Below are positions 5,796 through 13,647 of a stretch of DNA of 20,752 nucleotides, one piece after another. The translations under genes were made by a program, and so were the position numbers. Numbering within the stretch: the stretch's first letter is position 1; every line of letters begins with the position of its first letter. Below the pieces are notes generated by a model. The model ran no database searches, was not told the DNA's origin, and saw nothing but the letters and a program-made list of their open reading frames with translations. Source of the stretch: DATAFT01 sp035544635. Its GTDB lineage: Bacteria > Acidobacteriota > Thermoanaerobaculia > Multivoradales > Multivoraceae. The stretch lies in contig DATKDQ010000017.1 of assembly GCA_035544635.1 (NCBI GenBank), positions 1 to 20,752 on the forward strand, given 5' to 3'.

Positions 5796-8017
5796 CTGCC
5801 CTGCCTGCGCGCTCCGCGCTGGCGGATCACCTGGATCACGTACGGCAGGCCCTCGATCGTCTCCTTGAGCCGGGCGAGCTGGCGCTGATTGCGCACCTCG
5901 ACGACCACCTCGATCGCGGCGCGACCGCCGCCGGTGCCTCCGGCGTCGAGGTTCTTGATGTTGGCGTCGTGCTTCGCGATGGTCTCGGTCAGGCGCGCGA
6001 GCACGCCGGGTTGGTCCTCGGCATCGATGCGCAGGACCACCGGATAGACCAGGTCGGGCGCGTCCGCCCACTCGACGTCGATCTCGCGCTCGGGGTGATA
6101 GAGCAGGTTGCGAACGTTCGCGCAGTCCTCCGAGTGCACCGAGATGCCCCGCCCACGGGTCACGAACCCGACGATCGGCTCCCCCGGCACCGGCGTGCAG
6201 CACTGGGCAATGGAGGCGAGCAGGTCGCCCTCTCCGCGTACACGAATGGCGGCACCCTCGATCGAGAGCAGCTTCGAGACCGCCTTGCGCAGCCGGCCGG
6301 GCTCCTCCTTCTCCACCGCGTCGCCGCCGGCGAGCCGCCGCACCACGCTCTTGACCGGCGCCTTGCCGAAGCCGATGCGGCTGTAGAGGTCCTCCACACG
6401 CTGCAGACCGTCGGCCGCCAGGATCTCCTTCATCTCGTTCGAACGCAGCACGGCCTTGGGCTGGAGCCGCGCCTTCTTGAGCTCCTGCTCGAGCAGACGA
6501 CGCCCGATCTCCTCGGCCGTTCGCTTCTGCTGGGTGTTGAGCCACTGACGGATCTTCGAGCGCGCGCGGGAGGTCTTGACCGTGGTCAGCCAGTCGCGAC
6601 TGGGATGGCCGCCCGGGCTGGTCTGGATCTCGACGATGTCGCCGTTGCGCAGCGCGGTGCGCAGGGGCTCGAGCTTGCCGTTGATGCGTGCGCCGGTGCA
6701 GCGGTGCCCGAGATCGGTGTGGATGCGGTACGCGAAATCGAGCGGCGTCGCCCCGCGCGGGAACGAATAGACGTCGCCCTTCGGCGTGAACACGTAGACG
6801 TCCTCGGGGTAGAGGTCGAGCTTCAGGTTCTCGAGAAACGCCCGAGGCTCCTGTACTTCCCGCTGCCACTCCAGGAGCTGGCGCAGCCAGCGGATGTTCG
6901 AGTCGCTGGCGTCGGTCGTGATCTTCCCTTCCTTGTAGCGCCAGTGAGCCGCGATCCCCTCCTCGGCGATGAGGTCCATCTCGCGGCTCCGGATCTGGAC
7001 CTCGAACGGCTGCCCCTCCTCCTGCACCACGGTGGTGTGCAGCGACTGGTAGAGGTTCGGCTTCGGCACCGCGATGTAGTCCTTGAACCGTCCCGGGATC
7101 GGGCGCCAGGTCTGGTGGATCACGCCCAGCGCGGCGTAGGTGTCGCGCGGGGTCGGAGTGACGATCCGAAACGCCAGGTAATCGTAGAGCTGCGCCAGAT
7201 CGATGCCCCGGCGGCGCAGCTTCTGGTAGATCGAGTAGTAGCCCTTCACCCGCGAGCTGATCTCGACGTCGAGGCCGGCGCGCTCCAGCTCCGACGCCAG
7301 ACGCTCGCTGATCTTGCGCGTCGAGGCGGCGCCCAGCTTGACCTTCTCCTTGAGCTTCGACTGGAGCTCGGCGAACTGGTGGGGGTAGAGGTGGTAGAAG
7401 GCGAGGTCCTCGAGCTCGACCTTGACCTTCGACATCCCGAGTCGGTGCGCCAGCGGCCCGTAGATCTCGAGCGTCTCCTGGGCGATGCGCCGGCGCGCCT
7501 CGGGCGAGACGTGGTCCAGGGTCTGCATGTTGTGCAGACGGTCGGCGAGCTTGACCAGGATCACGCGCAGGTCGCGGGCGGAGGCCAGGATCAGCTTGCG
7601 GAAGGTCTCGGCCTGCGCCTGGTCGCGGCGCACGTAGGCGTGCTGGCCGATCTTCGAGACACCGTCGACCAGCGATGCCAGCTCCTCGCCGAGCGTCCCG
7701 GCCAGATCCTCGCGGGTGGCGCCGGTGTCCTCCAGCACGTCGTGCAGGAGCCCGATGGCGACGCAGGTGGCATCGAACTTGAGGTCGGCGAGCAGCCAGG
7801 CCACCGCCACCGGGTGGGTGAAGTAGGGCTCACCCGACAGGCGCTTCTGGCCGTGGTGGGCACTCTCCGCGTAGTCGTGGACCGAGCGCAACCAGCCCTC
7901 GTCGCACTCGCGGCCGTGGGTGCTGAGCCGCTCCAGGAGATCCTCGAAGCGGAGGTTTCGCCGCGGGACGCTGGGGGGCGCGACCTGGCGCTTCAACGAC
8001 AGTGACGGCGGTGACAC
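5771..8017 (-). CDS. Bifunctional (p)ppGpp synthetase/hydrolase, Rel/SpoT family
   Basis: This enzyme makes and degrades the stringent-response alarmone (p)ppGpp. From the GTG at 8017 it is 748 residues. The HD hydrolase domain has H68, H92-D93 (LLHDVLEDT) and KLADRLHNM (156-164), all intact. The synthetase domain shows YSIYQKLRRRGID, RFKDYIAVPKPNLYQSLHTTV (310-330) and EVQIRSREMD. R-F-K-D is the RXKD motif of bifunctional enzymes rather than the ExDD of RelA. A TGS domain (about 405-465), a Cys/His region with QCCTPVPG (605-612) and HSEDC, and a C-terminal ACT domain (about 658-735) follow. The frame extends to a TTG at 8080, but that lies upstream of the transcription start predicted from a TATAAT box, so the GTG with GGAAAG before it is preferred. 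The last residues are encoded by the U2 hairpin. Confidence 0.95.
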   Translation of the reverse strand: MSPPSLSLKRQVAPPSVPRRNLRFEDLLERLSTHGRECDEGWLRSVHDYAESAHHGQKRLSGEPYFTHPVAVAWLLADLKFDATCVAIGLLHDVLEDTGATREDLAGTLGEELASLVDGVSKIGQHAYVRRDQAQAETFRKLILASARDLRVILVKLADRLHNMQTLDHVSPEARRRIAQETLEIYGPLAHRLGMSKVKVELEDLAFYHLYPHQFAELQSKLKEKVKLGAASTRKISERLASELERAGLDVEISSRVKGYYSIYQKLRRRGIDLAQLYDYLAFRIVTPTPRDTYAALGVIHQTWRPIPGRFKDYIAVPKPNLYQSLHTTVVQEEGQPFEVQIRSREMDLIAEEGIAAHWRYKEGKITTDASDSNIRWLRQLLEWQREVQEPRAFLENLKLDLYPEDVYVFTPKGDVYSFPRGATPLDFAYRIHTDLGHRCTGARINGKLEPLRTALRNGDIVEIQTSPGGHPSRDWLTTVKTSRARSKIRQWLNTQQKRTAEEIGRRLLEQELKKARLQPKAVLRSNEMKEILAADGLQRVEDLYSRIGFGKAPVKSVVRRLAGGDAVEKEEPGRLRKAVSKLLSIEGAAIRVRGEGDLLASIAQCCTPVPGEPIVGFVTRGRGISVHSEDCANVRNLLYHPEREIDVEWADAPDLVYPVVLRIDAEDQPGVLARLTETIAKHDANIKNLDAGGTGGGRAAIEVVVEVRNQRQLARLKETIEGLPYVIQVIRQRGARRQGRRAQESAE

Positions 8018-8082
8018 GGCAACTTTCCGGACCGCCTCGCCCGCCCGGCGACCCGGAACGGCGGGAGGACCGCAGGCCAAGG

Positions 8083-8088
8083 ATTATA
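8083..8088 (-). promoter_or_regulatory. Consensus -10 box (TATAAT) for spoT
   Basis: The minus strand reads TATAAT at 8088-8083, placing a transcription start near 8076. No good TTGACA lies at the right distance; the -35 region (about 8105-8111) falls in the GC-rich core of repeat copy U3. It argues that spoT has its own promoter between secF and itself, and that translation starts downstream of 8076. Confidence 0.45.
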
Positions 8089-8104
8089 GAGGCGGATCGA
8101 AGCC

Positions 8105-8168
8105 GCGCCGTCCTCGGCGCCAAAGACATGTAGCGGAAGAGAGTGCTAAACAGCACTCTCCGGAGCTA
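8105..8168 (-). repeat. Dispersed dyad-plus-hairpin repeat, copy U3, at the secF 3' end
   Basis: The core GCGCCGTCCTCGGCGCC is at 8105-8121. The second hairpin is GAGAGTGCT (8139-8147), loop AAAC, AGCACTCTC (8152-8160), a perfect 9-bp stem. It ends in CCGGAGCTA, whose last three bases are the complement of the secF TAG stop. The copy fills most of the secF-spoT gap. Confidence 0.88.
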
Positions 8169-9362
8169 TGACCGCACGCGCGCCGCCTTCGCCTTCATGG
8201 CGGCGGTCCCCGAGTGGTTGGCGCCGAAACGCTTCTCCCAGAGCAGGACCATCGCGCTCGCGATGTAGATCGTCGAGTAGGTACCGATCACGACGCCGAA
8301 GAGCAGCACGAAAGAGAAACCGCGCAGCACGTCGCCGCCGACGAGGAACAGCGCGAGCACGGCGAGCATGGTGGTGACCGAGGTCATCACCGTTCGCGAC
8401 AGCGTCTCGTTGAGGCTGCCGTTGATCACGTCGGCGAGCGGCCCGCGCCGGGGACGGCGCATGTTCTCGCGCACGCGGTCGAAGATGACCACGGTGTCGT
8501 TGACCGAGTAGCCGACCAGGGTGAGAAACGCGGCGATGGTGGTCAGGTTGAACTCGTAGCCGAGCAGGGCGTACACCCCGAGTGTGACGATGACGTCGTG
8601 CGCGGACGCGATCAGGGCGCCGACACCGAAGCGGAACTCGAAGCGATACCAGATGTAGGCCAGCATCCCCAGGAGCGAGAGCACGACCGCGAGAATGCCG
8701 CGGGTGCGCAGCTCCGAGCCGATCTGCGGGCCGACGTTCTCCGCGCTCACCACGGCGAACGGGCCCAGGGTCGCCCGCTCCCGCAGCGCCGCCACCGCCC
8801 CGGCGGAAAGCCCCTCGACGCCGGAAATCTCCTCCCACGATCCGAAGAGGCCGCGCTCGCCGCGGGCCTCCGTCACGCTCTCGGCAACCGCTCGATAGTG
8901 GTCCCGCGCCGCGGCCTCGCCGGTGCCCAGCCGCCCGTCGGGATCGGTCTCGTAGAGGAGCGAGGCGAGAGTCGCGGCCCCGAGCTCGTTGAGATCGGGC
9001 CTGCCCTCGCCGCTCCCGAAACGGCTCTCCAGCGCACGCACCACCAGGTCGCGGCTGCCCTCCAGCCGGTCCGGGAGAAGCGGTGTCTTGATGATGATCT
9101 CGTTGCGCTCCTCCTCGCCGAAGCGCTGGATCTGGACTTCCCCCATCCCGGCCGCCGCCATCACGCTGCGCACCTCGTCGATCTCGGGCTTCTCGAGGAA
9201 CCGTACGATGAGCTGCGTCCCCCCGGCGAAGTCGATGCCCATGTTCAGCCGGCCGCCGAACACCAGCTGCACCAGCGCGAGCAGGACGAGCACGACCGAA
9301 AGCGCCACCATCACGGGGACGTGGCGTATGAAGTCGATGTTGAGCTCGTGCAATCGCTTCAT
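8166..9362 (-). CDS. secF: Protein translocase subunit SecF
   Basis: SecF is an RND-type membrane protein that, with SecD, uses the proton gradient to help export through SecYEG. The 398-residue product has a first membrane helix (about 15-35), the motif MGIDFAGGTQLIVRF (41-55), and five more helices after about residue 219. GYSVNDTVVIFDRVREN (284-300) is the conserved functional motif. About 310 residues is usual; the excess lies in the periplasmic part (about 108-200), which includes a helix-hairpin-helix-like stretch (EEISGVEGLSAGAVAALRE). The ATG follows secD by 29 nt. The TAG stop lies at the edge of repeat copy U3. Confidence 0.94.
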   Translation of the reverse strand: MKRLHELNIDFIRHVPVMVALSVVLVLLALVQLVFGGRLNMGIDFAGGTQLIVRFLEKPEIDEVRSVMAAAGMGEVQIQRFGEEERNEIIIKTPLLPDRLEGSRDLVVRALESRFGSGEGRPDLNELGAATLASLLYETDPDGRLGTGEAAARDHYRAVAESVTEARGERGLFGSWEEISGVEGLSAGAVAALRERATLGPFAVVSAENVGPQIGSELRTRGILAVVLSLLGMLAYIWYRFEFRFGVGALIASAHDVIVTLGVYALLGYEFNLTTIAAFLTLVGYSVNDTVVIFDRVRENMRRPRRGPLADVINGSLNETLSRTVMTSVTTMLAVLALFLVGGDVLRGFSFVLLFGVVIGTYSTIYIASAMVLLWEKRFGANHSGTAAMKAKAARVRS

Positions 9363-9391
9363 CGGGATCCGTCCGCCACGATTGGGGAGAG

Positions 9392-10963
9392 TCAGATGGA
9401 GAGCCGCTCGGCGCGCCGGCGGCTGGACAGGATGAGGTCGAACACCCAACGGCTGGTGAAGACCGCGGTGAAGAGCGAGGCGAGGATCCCCACCGAGAGG
9501 GTGACGGCGAAGCCTCGGATCGGTCCGGTGCCGAACTGGAAGAGGAAGAGGGCGGCGATGAGGGTGGTCACGTTGGTGTCGATCACGGCGCTCAACGCCT
9601 TGCCGAAGCCGGCGGCGACGGCCGCCTTCACCGTGCGGCCGGCCCGCAACTCCTCCTTGATGCGTTCGAAGATCAGGACGTTGGCGTCGACCGCCATGCC
9701 CATCGTGAGCACGATGCCGGCGATACCGGGCAGGGTGAGGGTCGCTCCGAAGTACGCCAGCGCACCGAACACCAGGACCAAGTTCATGGTGAGCATCAGG
9801 ACCGCGTTGATGCCGACGAGCCGGTAGACCAGCAGCATGAGGGCGACCACCAGCGCGCCTCCCAGGAGAGACGCGCGCAGCCCCTGATCGATCGAGTCCT
9901 GGCCGAGGGAGGGGCCCACCGCCCGCTCCTCGAGGTAGGCGATCGAGGCCGGCAGCGCGCCGGAGCGCAGCACGGTCACCAGGTCCTCGACCTCGGCCTG
10001 CGTGAACTGACCCTCGATCACGCCCTCGTCGGTAATGCGCGACTGCACGACCGGCGCCGACTGCACCTTGCCGTCGAGCACGATCGCGAGCCGGCGACCC
10101 ACGTTGGCGCCGGTCGCCTCGCCGAAGATCCGGCCCGCGTCCTGGCTCAGATAGAAGCGGACGACCGGCTCGTTGAACTGCCCCAGGCCGGAGCGCGCCG
10201 TGCGCAGGTCGCGGCCGGTGATGATGCGGCGCGACTCGAGCGCGAGATAGGCAGTGCCCGCGCTCTCTCCGCGCTCGCCGCGGATCTCCTGCGGGAAGAT
10301 CTCGACGTCGCCGGGCAGCCCGCCGGGGAAGTTGCGGAGGATCTCCTCCTCGGTGAAAGCCGCGCCCTGCGACGGGTAGGTCACGAAACGGAACTCGAGC
10401 AGCGCGGTGTTCTTGATCAGCTCCTTGACCCGCTCCGGATCGTCGACGCCGGGAAGCTGGACCACGATGCGGTTCGACCCGAGCCCCTGCCGCTGGATCA
10501 CGGGCTCGGCGACGCCGAAGGCATCGATCCGGTTGCGGATCGTCTGCTCGGCCTGGCGCACCGCCTGCTCGCGGATGTCGGCGTCCTCCTCCGACCGGCG
10601 CTCGAAGGTGACGCCCCCGGAGGTCATCGACCAGGACCAGAACGGCAGGAAGCGGTCGACCACCTTCTTGACCGCGTCGCGGCGAGCCGGCGGAACCCCG
10701 GTCACCTCGAACTCGCTGTCCCCGGTCCGGCGCGCCGAAGCACCGGTCACCCCCTCCTGCTCGAGCTGGCGCAGCAGCGTGTCCATGTCCTTGTCGGCCT
10801 CGGCGCGCAGCGCGTCCTCGGCCTGGACGGCGAGCACGAGATGCACGCCGCCGCGCAGGTCGAGGCCGAGGTTGACCTTGTCCTTTGGAGGGTAGGCGAC
10901 CAGGGCCGCTCCGATCACGATCACGAGGATGAGGATGCCCCGCCACCAGAGGCTGCGGTTCAC
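9392..10963 (-). CDS. secD: Protein translocase subunit SecD
   Basis: SecD is the larger RND-type partner of SecF in the Sec accessory complex. The 523-residue protein has an N-terminal helix (about 7-24), then NLGLDLRGGVHLVL (31-44). The large periplasmic P1 region (about 45-345) includes RNRIDAFGVAEPVIQRQG and IVVQLPGV. Five membrane helices follow, with MAVDANVLIFERIKEELR (423-440) carrying the conserved Asp. The start is GTG, overlapping the yajC stop in a GTGA arrangement, with GGAGG nearby. Length and order are typical of the tgt-yajC-secD-secF cluster. Confidence 0.96.
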   Translation of the reverse strand: MNRSLWWRGILILVIVIGAALVAYPPKDKVNLGLDLRGGVHLVLAVQAEDALRAEADKDMDTLLRQLEQEGVTGASARRTGDSEFEVTGVPPARRDAVKKVVDRFLPFWSWSMTSGGVTFERRSEEDADIREQAVRQAEQTIRNRIDAFGVAEPVIQRQGLGSNRIVVQLPGVDDPERVKELIKNTALLEFRFVTYPSQGAAFTEEEILRNFPGGLPGDVEIFPQEIRGERGESAGTAYLALESRRIITGRDLRTARSGLGQFNEPVVRFYLSQDAGRIFGEATGANVGRRLAIVLDGKVQSAPVVQSRITDEGVIEGQFTQAEVEDLVTVLRSGALPASIAYLEERAVGPSLGQDSIDQGLRASLLGGALVVALMLLVYRLVGINAVLMLTMNLVLVFGALAYFGATLTLPGIAGIVLTMGMAVDANVLIFERIKEELRAGRTVKAAVAAGFGKALSAVIDTNVTTLIAALFLFQFGTGPIRGFAVTLSVGILASLFTAVFTSRWVFDLILSSRRRAERLSI

Positions 10964-11280
10964 GTCTTGCCCTCCGTCTCCTTCTCCAGGCCCGCGATCG
11001 CCGACTTCGCCAGCTTGAGGCGCACGTTGTCGGCGACCTTGAGGAAGACCACACCGCCTTCGGTCGAGACCACCTCGCCGTAGATGCCACCGGTCGTGAC
11101 CACGCGGTCGCCGCGCTGGAGACCGTCGATCAGGGCCTGGAGCTTCTTCTGGCGCTTGCGCGCCGGCGCGATCACGAGGAAGTAGAAGATCCCGAAGATG
11201 AGAATCAGCGGGACGAAGTTGAAGAGCGCCGGACCGGCGTCGGCCTGGAGCAGGGCGAGAATGGCGGCAGAGGCGCTCAT
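10960..11280 (-). CDS. yajC: Preprotein translocase subunit YajC
   Basis: YajC is a small single-pass membrane protein associated with SecDF. The 106-residue product has one membrane helix (about 20-38, FVPLILIFGIFYFLVIAPA). It is followed by the conserved cytoplasmic sequence RKRQKKLQALIDGLQRGDRVVTTGGIYGEV and a small beta domain ending in the basic/acidic tail. The position just upstream of secD and downstream of tgt matches the common arrangement. A 77-nt gap separates it from the tgt stop, with no clear promoter in it. Confidence 0.95.
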   Translation of the reverse strand: MSASAAILALLQADAGPALFNFVPLILIFGIFYFLVIAPARKRQKKLQALIDGLQRGDRVVTTGGIYGEVVSTEGGVVFLKVADNVRLKLAKSAIAGLEKETEGKT

Positions 11281-11357
11281 CGTTTCAGCGACTCAGGACG
11301 TTCGGTCAGGATATCCGAAGCAGTGGCGACGTTCACGCGCGGGACGCCAGCGGAGGG

Positions 11358-12536
11358 TCAGGCCCCCTCTCCGTGCCGGAACGGGCCGCCATCACCCCTC
11401 ACGGCCCGACCCGGACCGCCGCCGTGCTGCTCCGAACCGGGATGACTGCGAGCGACGCGGGCGATCGAATCGTCGAACGAACCGGACGCGAGAGCTTGGC
11501 GAAGATCCCCCATGAAGTCAAGATAGAAGCGGAGGTTGTGGAGGGTGGCCAGCACCTGTCCGGTGATCTCGCCGCTGCGCAGCAGATGGTGCAGGAGGGC
11601 CCGCGAAACCCGCAGGCAGGCCGGGCAACCGCAGGCCGGATCGACCGGCCGCTCGTCGTCGCGGAAGGCGGCGTTCTTGAGCCGCAGGACGCCGTCGCGG
11701 GTGTAGAGCACACCGTGGCGAGCGTTTCGAGCCGGTAACACGCAGTCGAAGAGATCGAAACCGTGGCGGACCCCGTGGAGGAGGTCGGCCGGCGTCCCCA
11801 GCCCCATGAGATATCGCGGCCGCTCCTCGGGCAGCGCCGGACCGAAGCGTGCGACCGTTGCGGCCGAGAGCTCCGGCCCCTCGCCCACGCTCACGCCGCC
11901 GAGCGCGTAGCCGTCGAATTCGAGCGGCTCGAGCCCGCGGATCGCCCGCTCCCGCAGCCGCGGGTAGAAGCTGCCCTGCACGACGCCGTAGAGCGCCGTC
12001 TGCTCGCGCCGCCGGCTCTCGCGCGCCCGGCGCGCCCATCGTAGGGTGCGCTCCAGCGCGATCTCGGCCGCTGCCTCGCCGACCGGCCACGGCGGACACT
12101 CGTCGAGCACCATGGCGAGGTCGACGCCGAGCCGCTCCTGCATCTCGACGACCGACTCCGGCGTGAGCCGGACGGCGCTACCGTCGAGGTGGCTGCGAAA
12201 GCTGACGCCTCCGTCGTCGACCGCGCGCAGGTGGGCGAGCGAGAACACCTGAAAACCGCCGCTGTCGGTGATCAGCGCGCGGCTCCAGCCGCAGAAGCGG
12301 TGGAGCCCACCCAGCCGTTCGATGGTGTCGATCCCGGGGCGCAGCGCCAGGTGATAGAGGTTCGCGAGCAGCACCGTCGCCCCCAGAGCCTCGAGCTCGT
12401 GCGGCGGCACGCCCTTGACCGCGCCCCGCGTCCCCACCGGCATGAAACACGGGGTGTCGACGACGCCATGGGCCGTTCGGAGCCGGCCGAGCCGGGCCGT
12501 ACCCGCTCGCTTCAGGATCTCGAAGCGCGGAGTCAC
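11358..12536 (-). CDS. tgt: tRNA-guanine(34) transglycosylase
   Basis: Tgt exchanges the anticodon wobble guanine for the queuosine precursor preQ1. The 392-residue TIM-barrel protein shows GTRGAVKGV, DSGGFQVFSL with catalytic D91, GGVSVGEG (213-220), and FDCVLPARNARHG with nucleophile D264. The zinc site is CGCPAC (C302, C304, C307) plus H333. All key residues are intact. The last 35 or so residues (Gly/Arg/His-rich) are a non-conserved tail. The GTG start overlaps the lolA stop (GTGA), which implies coupled translation. It heads the usual Sec cluster. Confidence 0.96.
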   Translation of the reverse strand: MTPRFEILKRAGTARLGRLRTAHGVVDTPCFMPVGTRGAVKGVPPHELEALGATVLLANLYHLALRPGIDTIERLGGLHRFCGWSRALITDSGGFQVFSLAHLRAVDDGGVSFRSHLDGSAVRLTPESVVEMQERLGVDLAMVLDECPPWPVGEAAAEIALERTLRWARRARESRRREQTALYGVVQGSFYPRLRERAIRGLEPLEFDGYALGGVSVGEGPELSAATVARFGPALPEERPRYLMGLGTPADLLHGVRHGFDLFDCVLPARNARHGVLYTRDGVLRLKNAAFRDDERPVDPACGCPACLRVSRALLHHLLRSGEITGQVLATLHNLRFYLDFMGDLRQALASGSFDDSIARVARSHPGSEQHGGGPGRAVRGDGGPFRHGEGA

Positions 12537-13255
12537 CGGCCCGTGCTGGTGACGACGCGCACGTCGACGTCGGACGGCAGCTCGAGGACGAAGTAGCTGT
12601 CCGGCAGCGGCTCGTTGACGCGCAGATCGGTGAACGCGTACTCGGTCGAATCGCCATTGGGCTCGACGTAGGACAGCTCGATCGGGATGAAGAGGCGGCC
12701 GTCAATCGCCAGGCTCATCTCCTTCAGCCGCTTCTCCACCCGCTTGTAGCGCGGCACGAGATCGATGCGGTAGGGCTCGTCCCCCTTGGGGAAGTCGATG
12801 CGCAGAGAGAAGTAGTCCATCAACGTCTCGATCGATCCCGAAGCGCCCAGATACTTGAATACGGCGTCCGAGTAGCGCCCGACGTGGACTCTCTCGGCGC
12901 GACGGAGGTCCTGGTACCAGGTCACCAGCTCCTGCCCGTTGATCACGATCACCTTGGGAGTGGGCTCGTCGTACTGCCAGCGCACCTTGTCGGGCGCCTC
13001 GTAGTAGAACGTGCCCTTCGAGCGCTCGGTCTCGACCAGCATCTCCGACGAGGTCTCCTGCTCGAAGCTCGCGACCAGCGTCGCGAAACTCTTCTGCTCG
13101 ATCTTCATGCGCGCGATCAGGGCGCGCAGCCGTTCGACCGACGAGAGGGAGGTGTCGCGAGGATCCGGCGCCTGCGCCACTGCGATCGCGACCGCCGCCA
13201 CCAGCAGCACGAGGTAAGGCACGAAGGAGCGGAGGAGCGTCTTCACCGGCGTCAT
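12533..13255 (-). CDS. lolA: Outer-membrane lipoprotein carrier protein, LolA-like
   Basis: LolA ferries lipoproteins across the periplasm from LolCDE to the outer membrane. The 240-residue product has a signal peptide (about 1-28, ending AVAQA). It also has the LolA fold markers FATLVASFEQETSS, SKGTFYYEAPDKVRWQYDEPTPKVIVINGQ (about 79-108), a middle LRIDFPKGDEPYRIDLVP and the C-terminal IELSYVEPNGDSTEYAFTDLRVNEPLPDSYF. The reading frame continues upstream to 13396, but that extension is unlike any signal sequence, so the ATG at 13255 is chosen; no strong ribosome-binding site is visible. The stop overlaps the tgt start by 4 nt. Confidence 0.88.
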   Translation of the reverse strand: MTPVKTLLRSFVPYLVLLVAAVAIAVAQAPDPRDTSLSSVERLRALIARMKIEQKSFATLVASFEQETSSEMLVETERSKGTFYYEAPDKVRWQYDEPTPKVIVINGQELVTWYQDLRRAERVHVGRYSDAVFKYLGASGSIETLMDYFSLRIDFPKGDEPYRIDLVPRYKRVEKRLKEMSLAIDGRLFIPIELSYVEPNGDSTEYAFTDLRVNEPLPDSYFVLELPSDVDVRVVTSTGR

Positions 13256-13321
13256 GGTATCAGTGCCCGCACCTCGTCTCCGCCCCGGAAAACGGGCACG
13301 GGAGCGGCGATCCGAGCTCGC

Positions 13322-13350
13322 TTGACAGGCCCCGGATCGGGTGCTACCTT
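13322..13350 (+). promoter_or_regulatory. Sigma70-like promoter for the zinc-ribbon gene and folK
   Basis: A perfect TTGACA (13322-13327) and TACCTT (13345-13350) are spaced by exactly 17 nt. Transcription would start near 13357, about 20 nt before the ATG at 13377. The GGGGAGAGG just upstream of that ATG serves as ribosome-binding site. Confidence 0.7.
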
Positions 13351-13376
13351 CCCCGCCCCTTTGGGGAGAGGGTGTC

Positions 13377-13634
13377 ATGGCCGAGCTGGGAAACAAGTTC
13401 GAGTGCTCCGAGTGCGGGACGAAGTTCTACGACCTCGGCAATCCGCATGCCGTCTGCCCGAAATGCGGAACGGCGCCGAGCCGCAACACCAACGAGATCG
13501 AGCGTCGCGCGCCGCTGCCTCGCATCCGTGAGGTGGAGGAGGAAGAGGAAGTGGTCGCCACCGCGGGCGAGGACGAGGTGGTGGACGCCGCCGACGAGAC
13601 CGAAGAGGTGGTGGACGCCGGCGACGACGACTGA
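13377..13634 (+). CDS. FYDLN-type zinc-ribbon protein with acidic tail (TIGR02300-like)
   Basis: This small protein of 85 residues carries two CxxC knuckles (C10-x2-C13 and C27-x2-C30) around the motif KFYDLGNP. That is the hallmark of the FYDLN family, whose function is unknown. The second half is extremely acidic, with a run of Glu at 54-58 and two versions of EVVDA. The start ATG is set by the TTGACA promoter upstream and by GGGGAGAGG. An open extension upstream to a GTG at 13341 would begin before the transcription start and is rejected. It lies just ahead of folK on the same strand. Zinc binding is inferred from the cysteines. Confidence 0.85.
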   Translation: MAELGNKFECSECGTKFYDLGNPHAVCPKCGTAPSRNTNEIERRAPLPRIREVEEEEEVVATAGEDEVVDAADETEEVVDAGDDD

Positions 13635-13647
13635 GCCCGGCCGCGTC

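Noticed and set aside
5684..8005. Long plus-strand open frame opposite spoT
   Set aside because: Low-complexity Leu/Arg/Asp composition, no domain, and the minus strand encodes an intact Rel/SpoT protein.
9363..11090. Minus-strand extension of the secF frame through secD
   Set aside because: The frame is open by chance; conserved SecF sequence begins only at the ATG at 9362, and the extension is Arg-rich shadow of secD.
13256..13396. N-terminal extension of LolA upstream of 13255
   Set aside because: The extra 47 residues precede a good signal peptide and overlap the opposite promoter; the ATG at 13255 is preferred.
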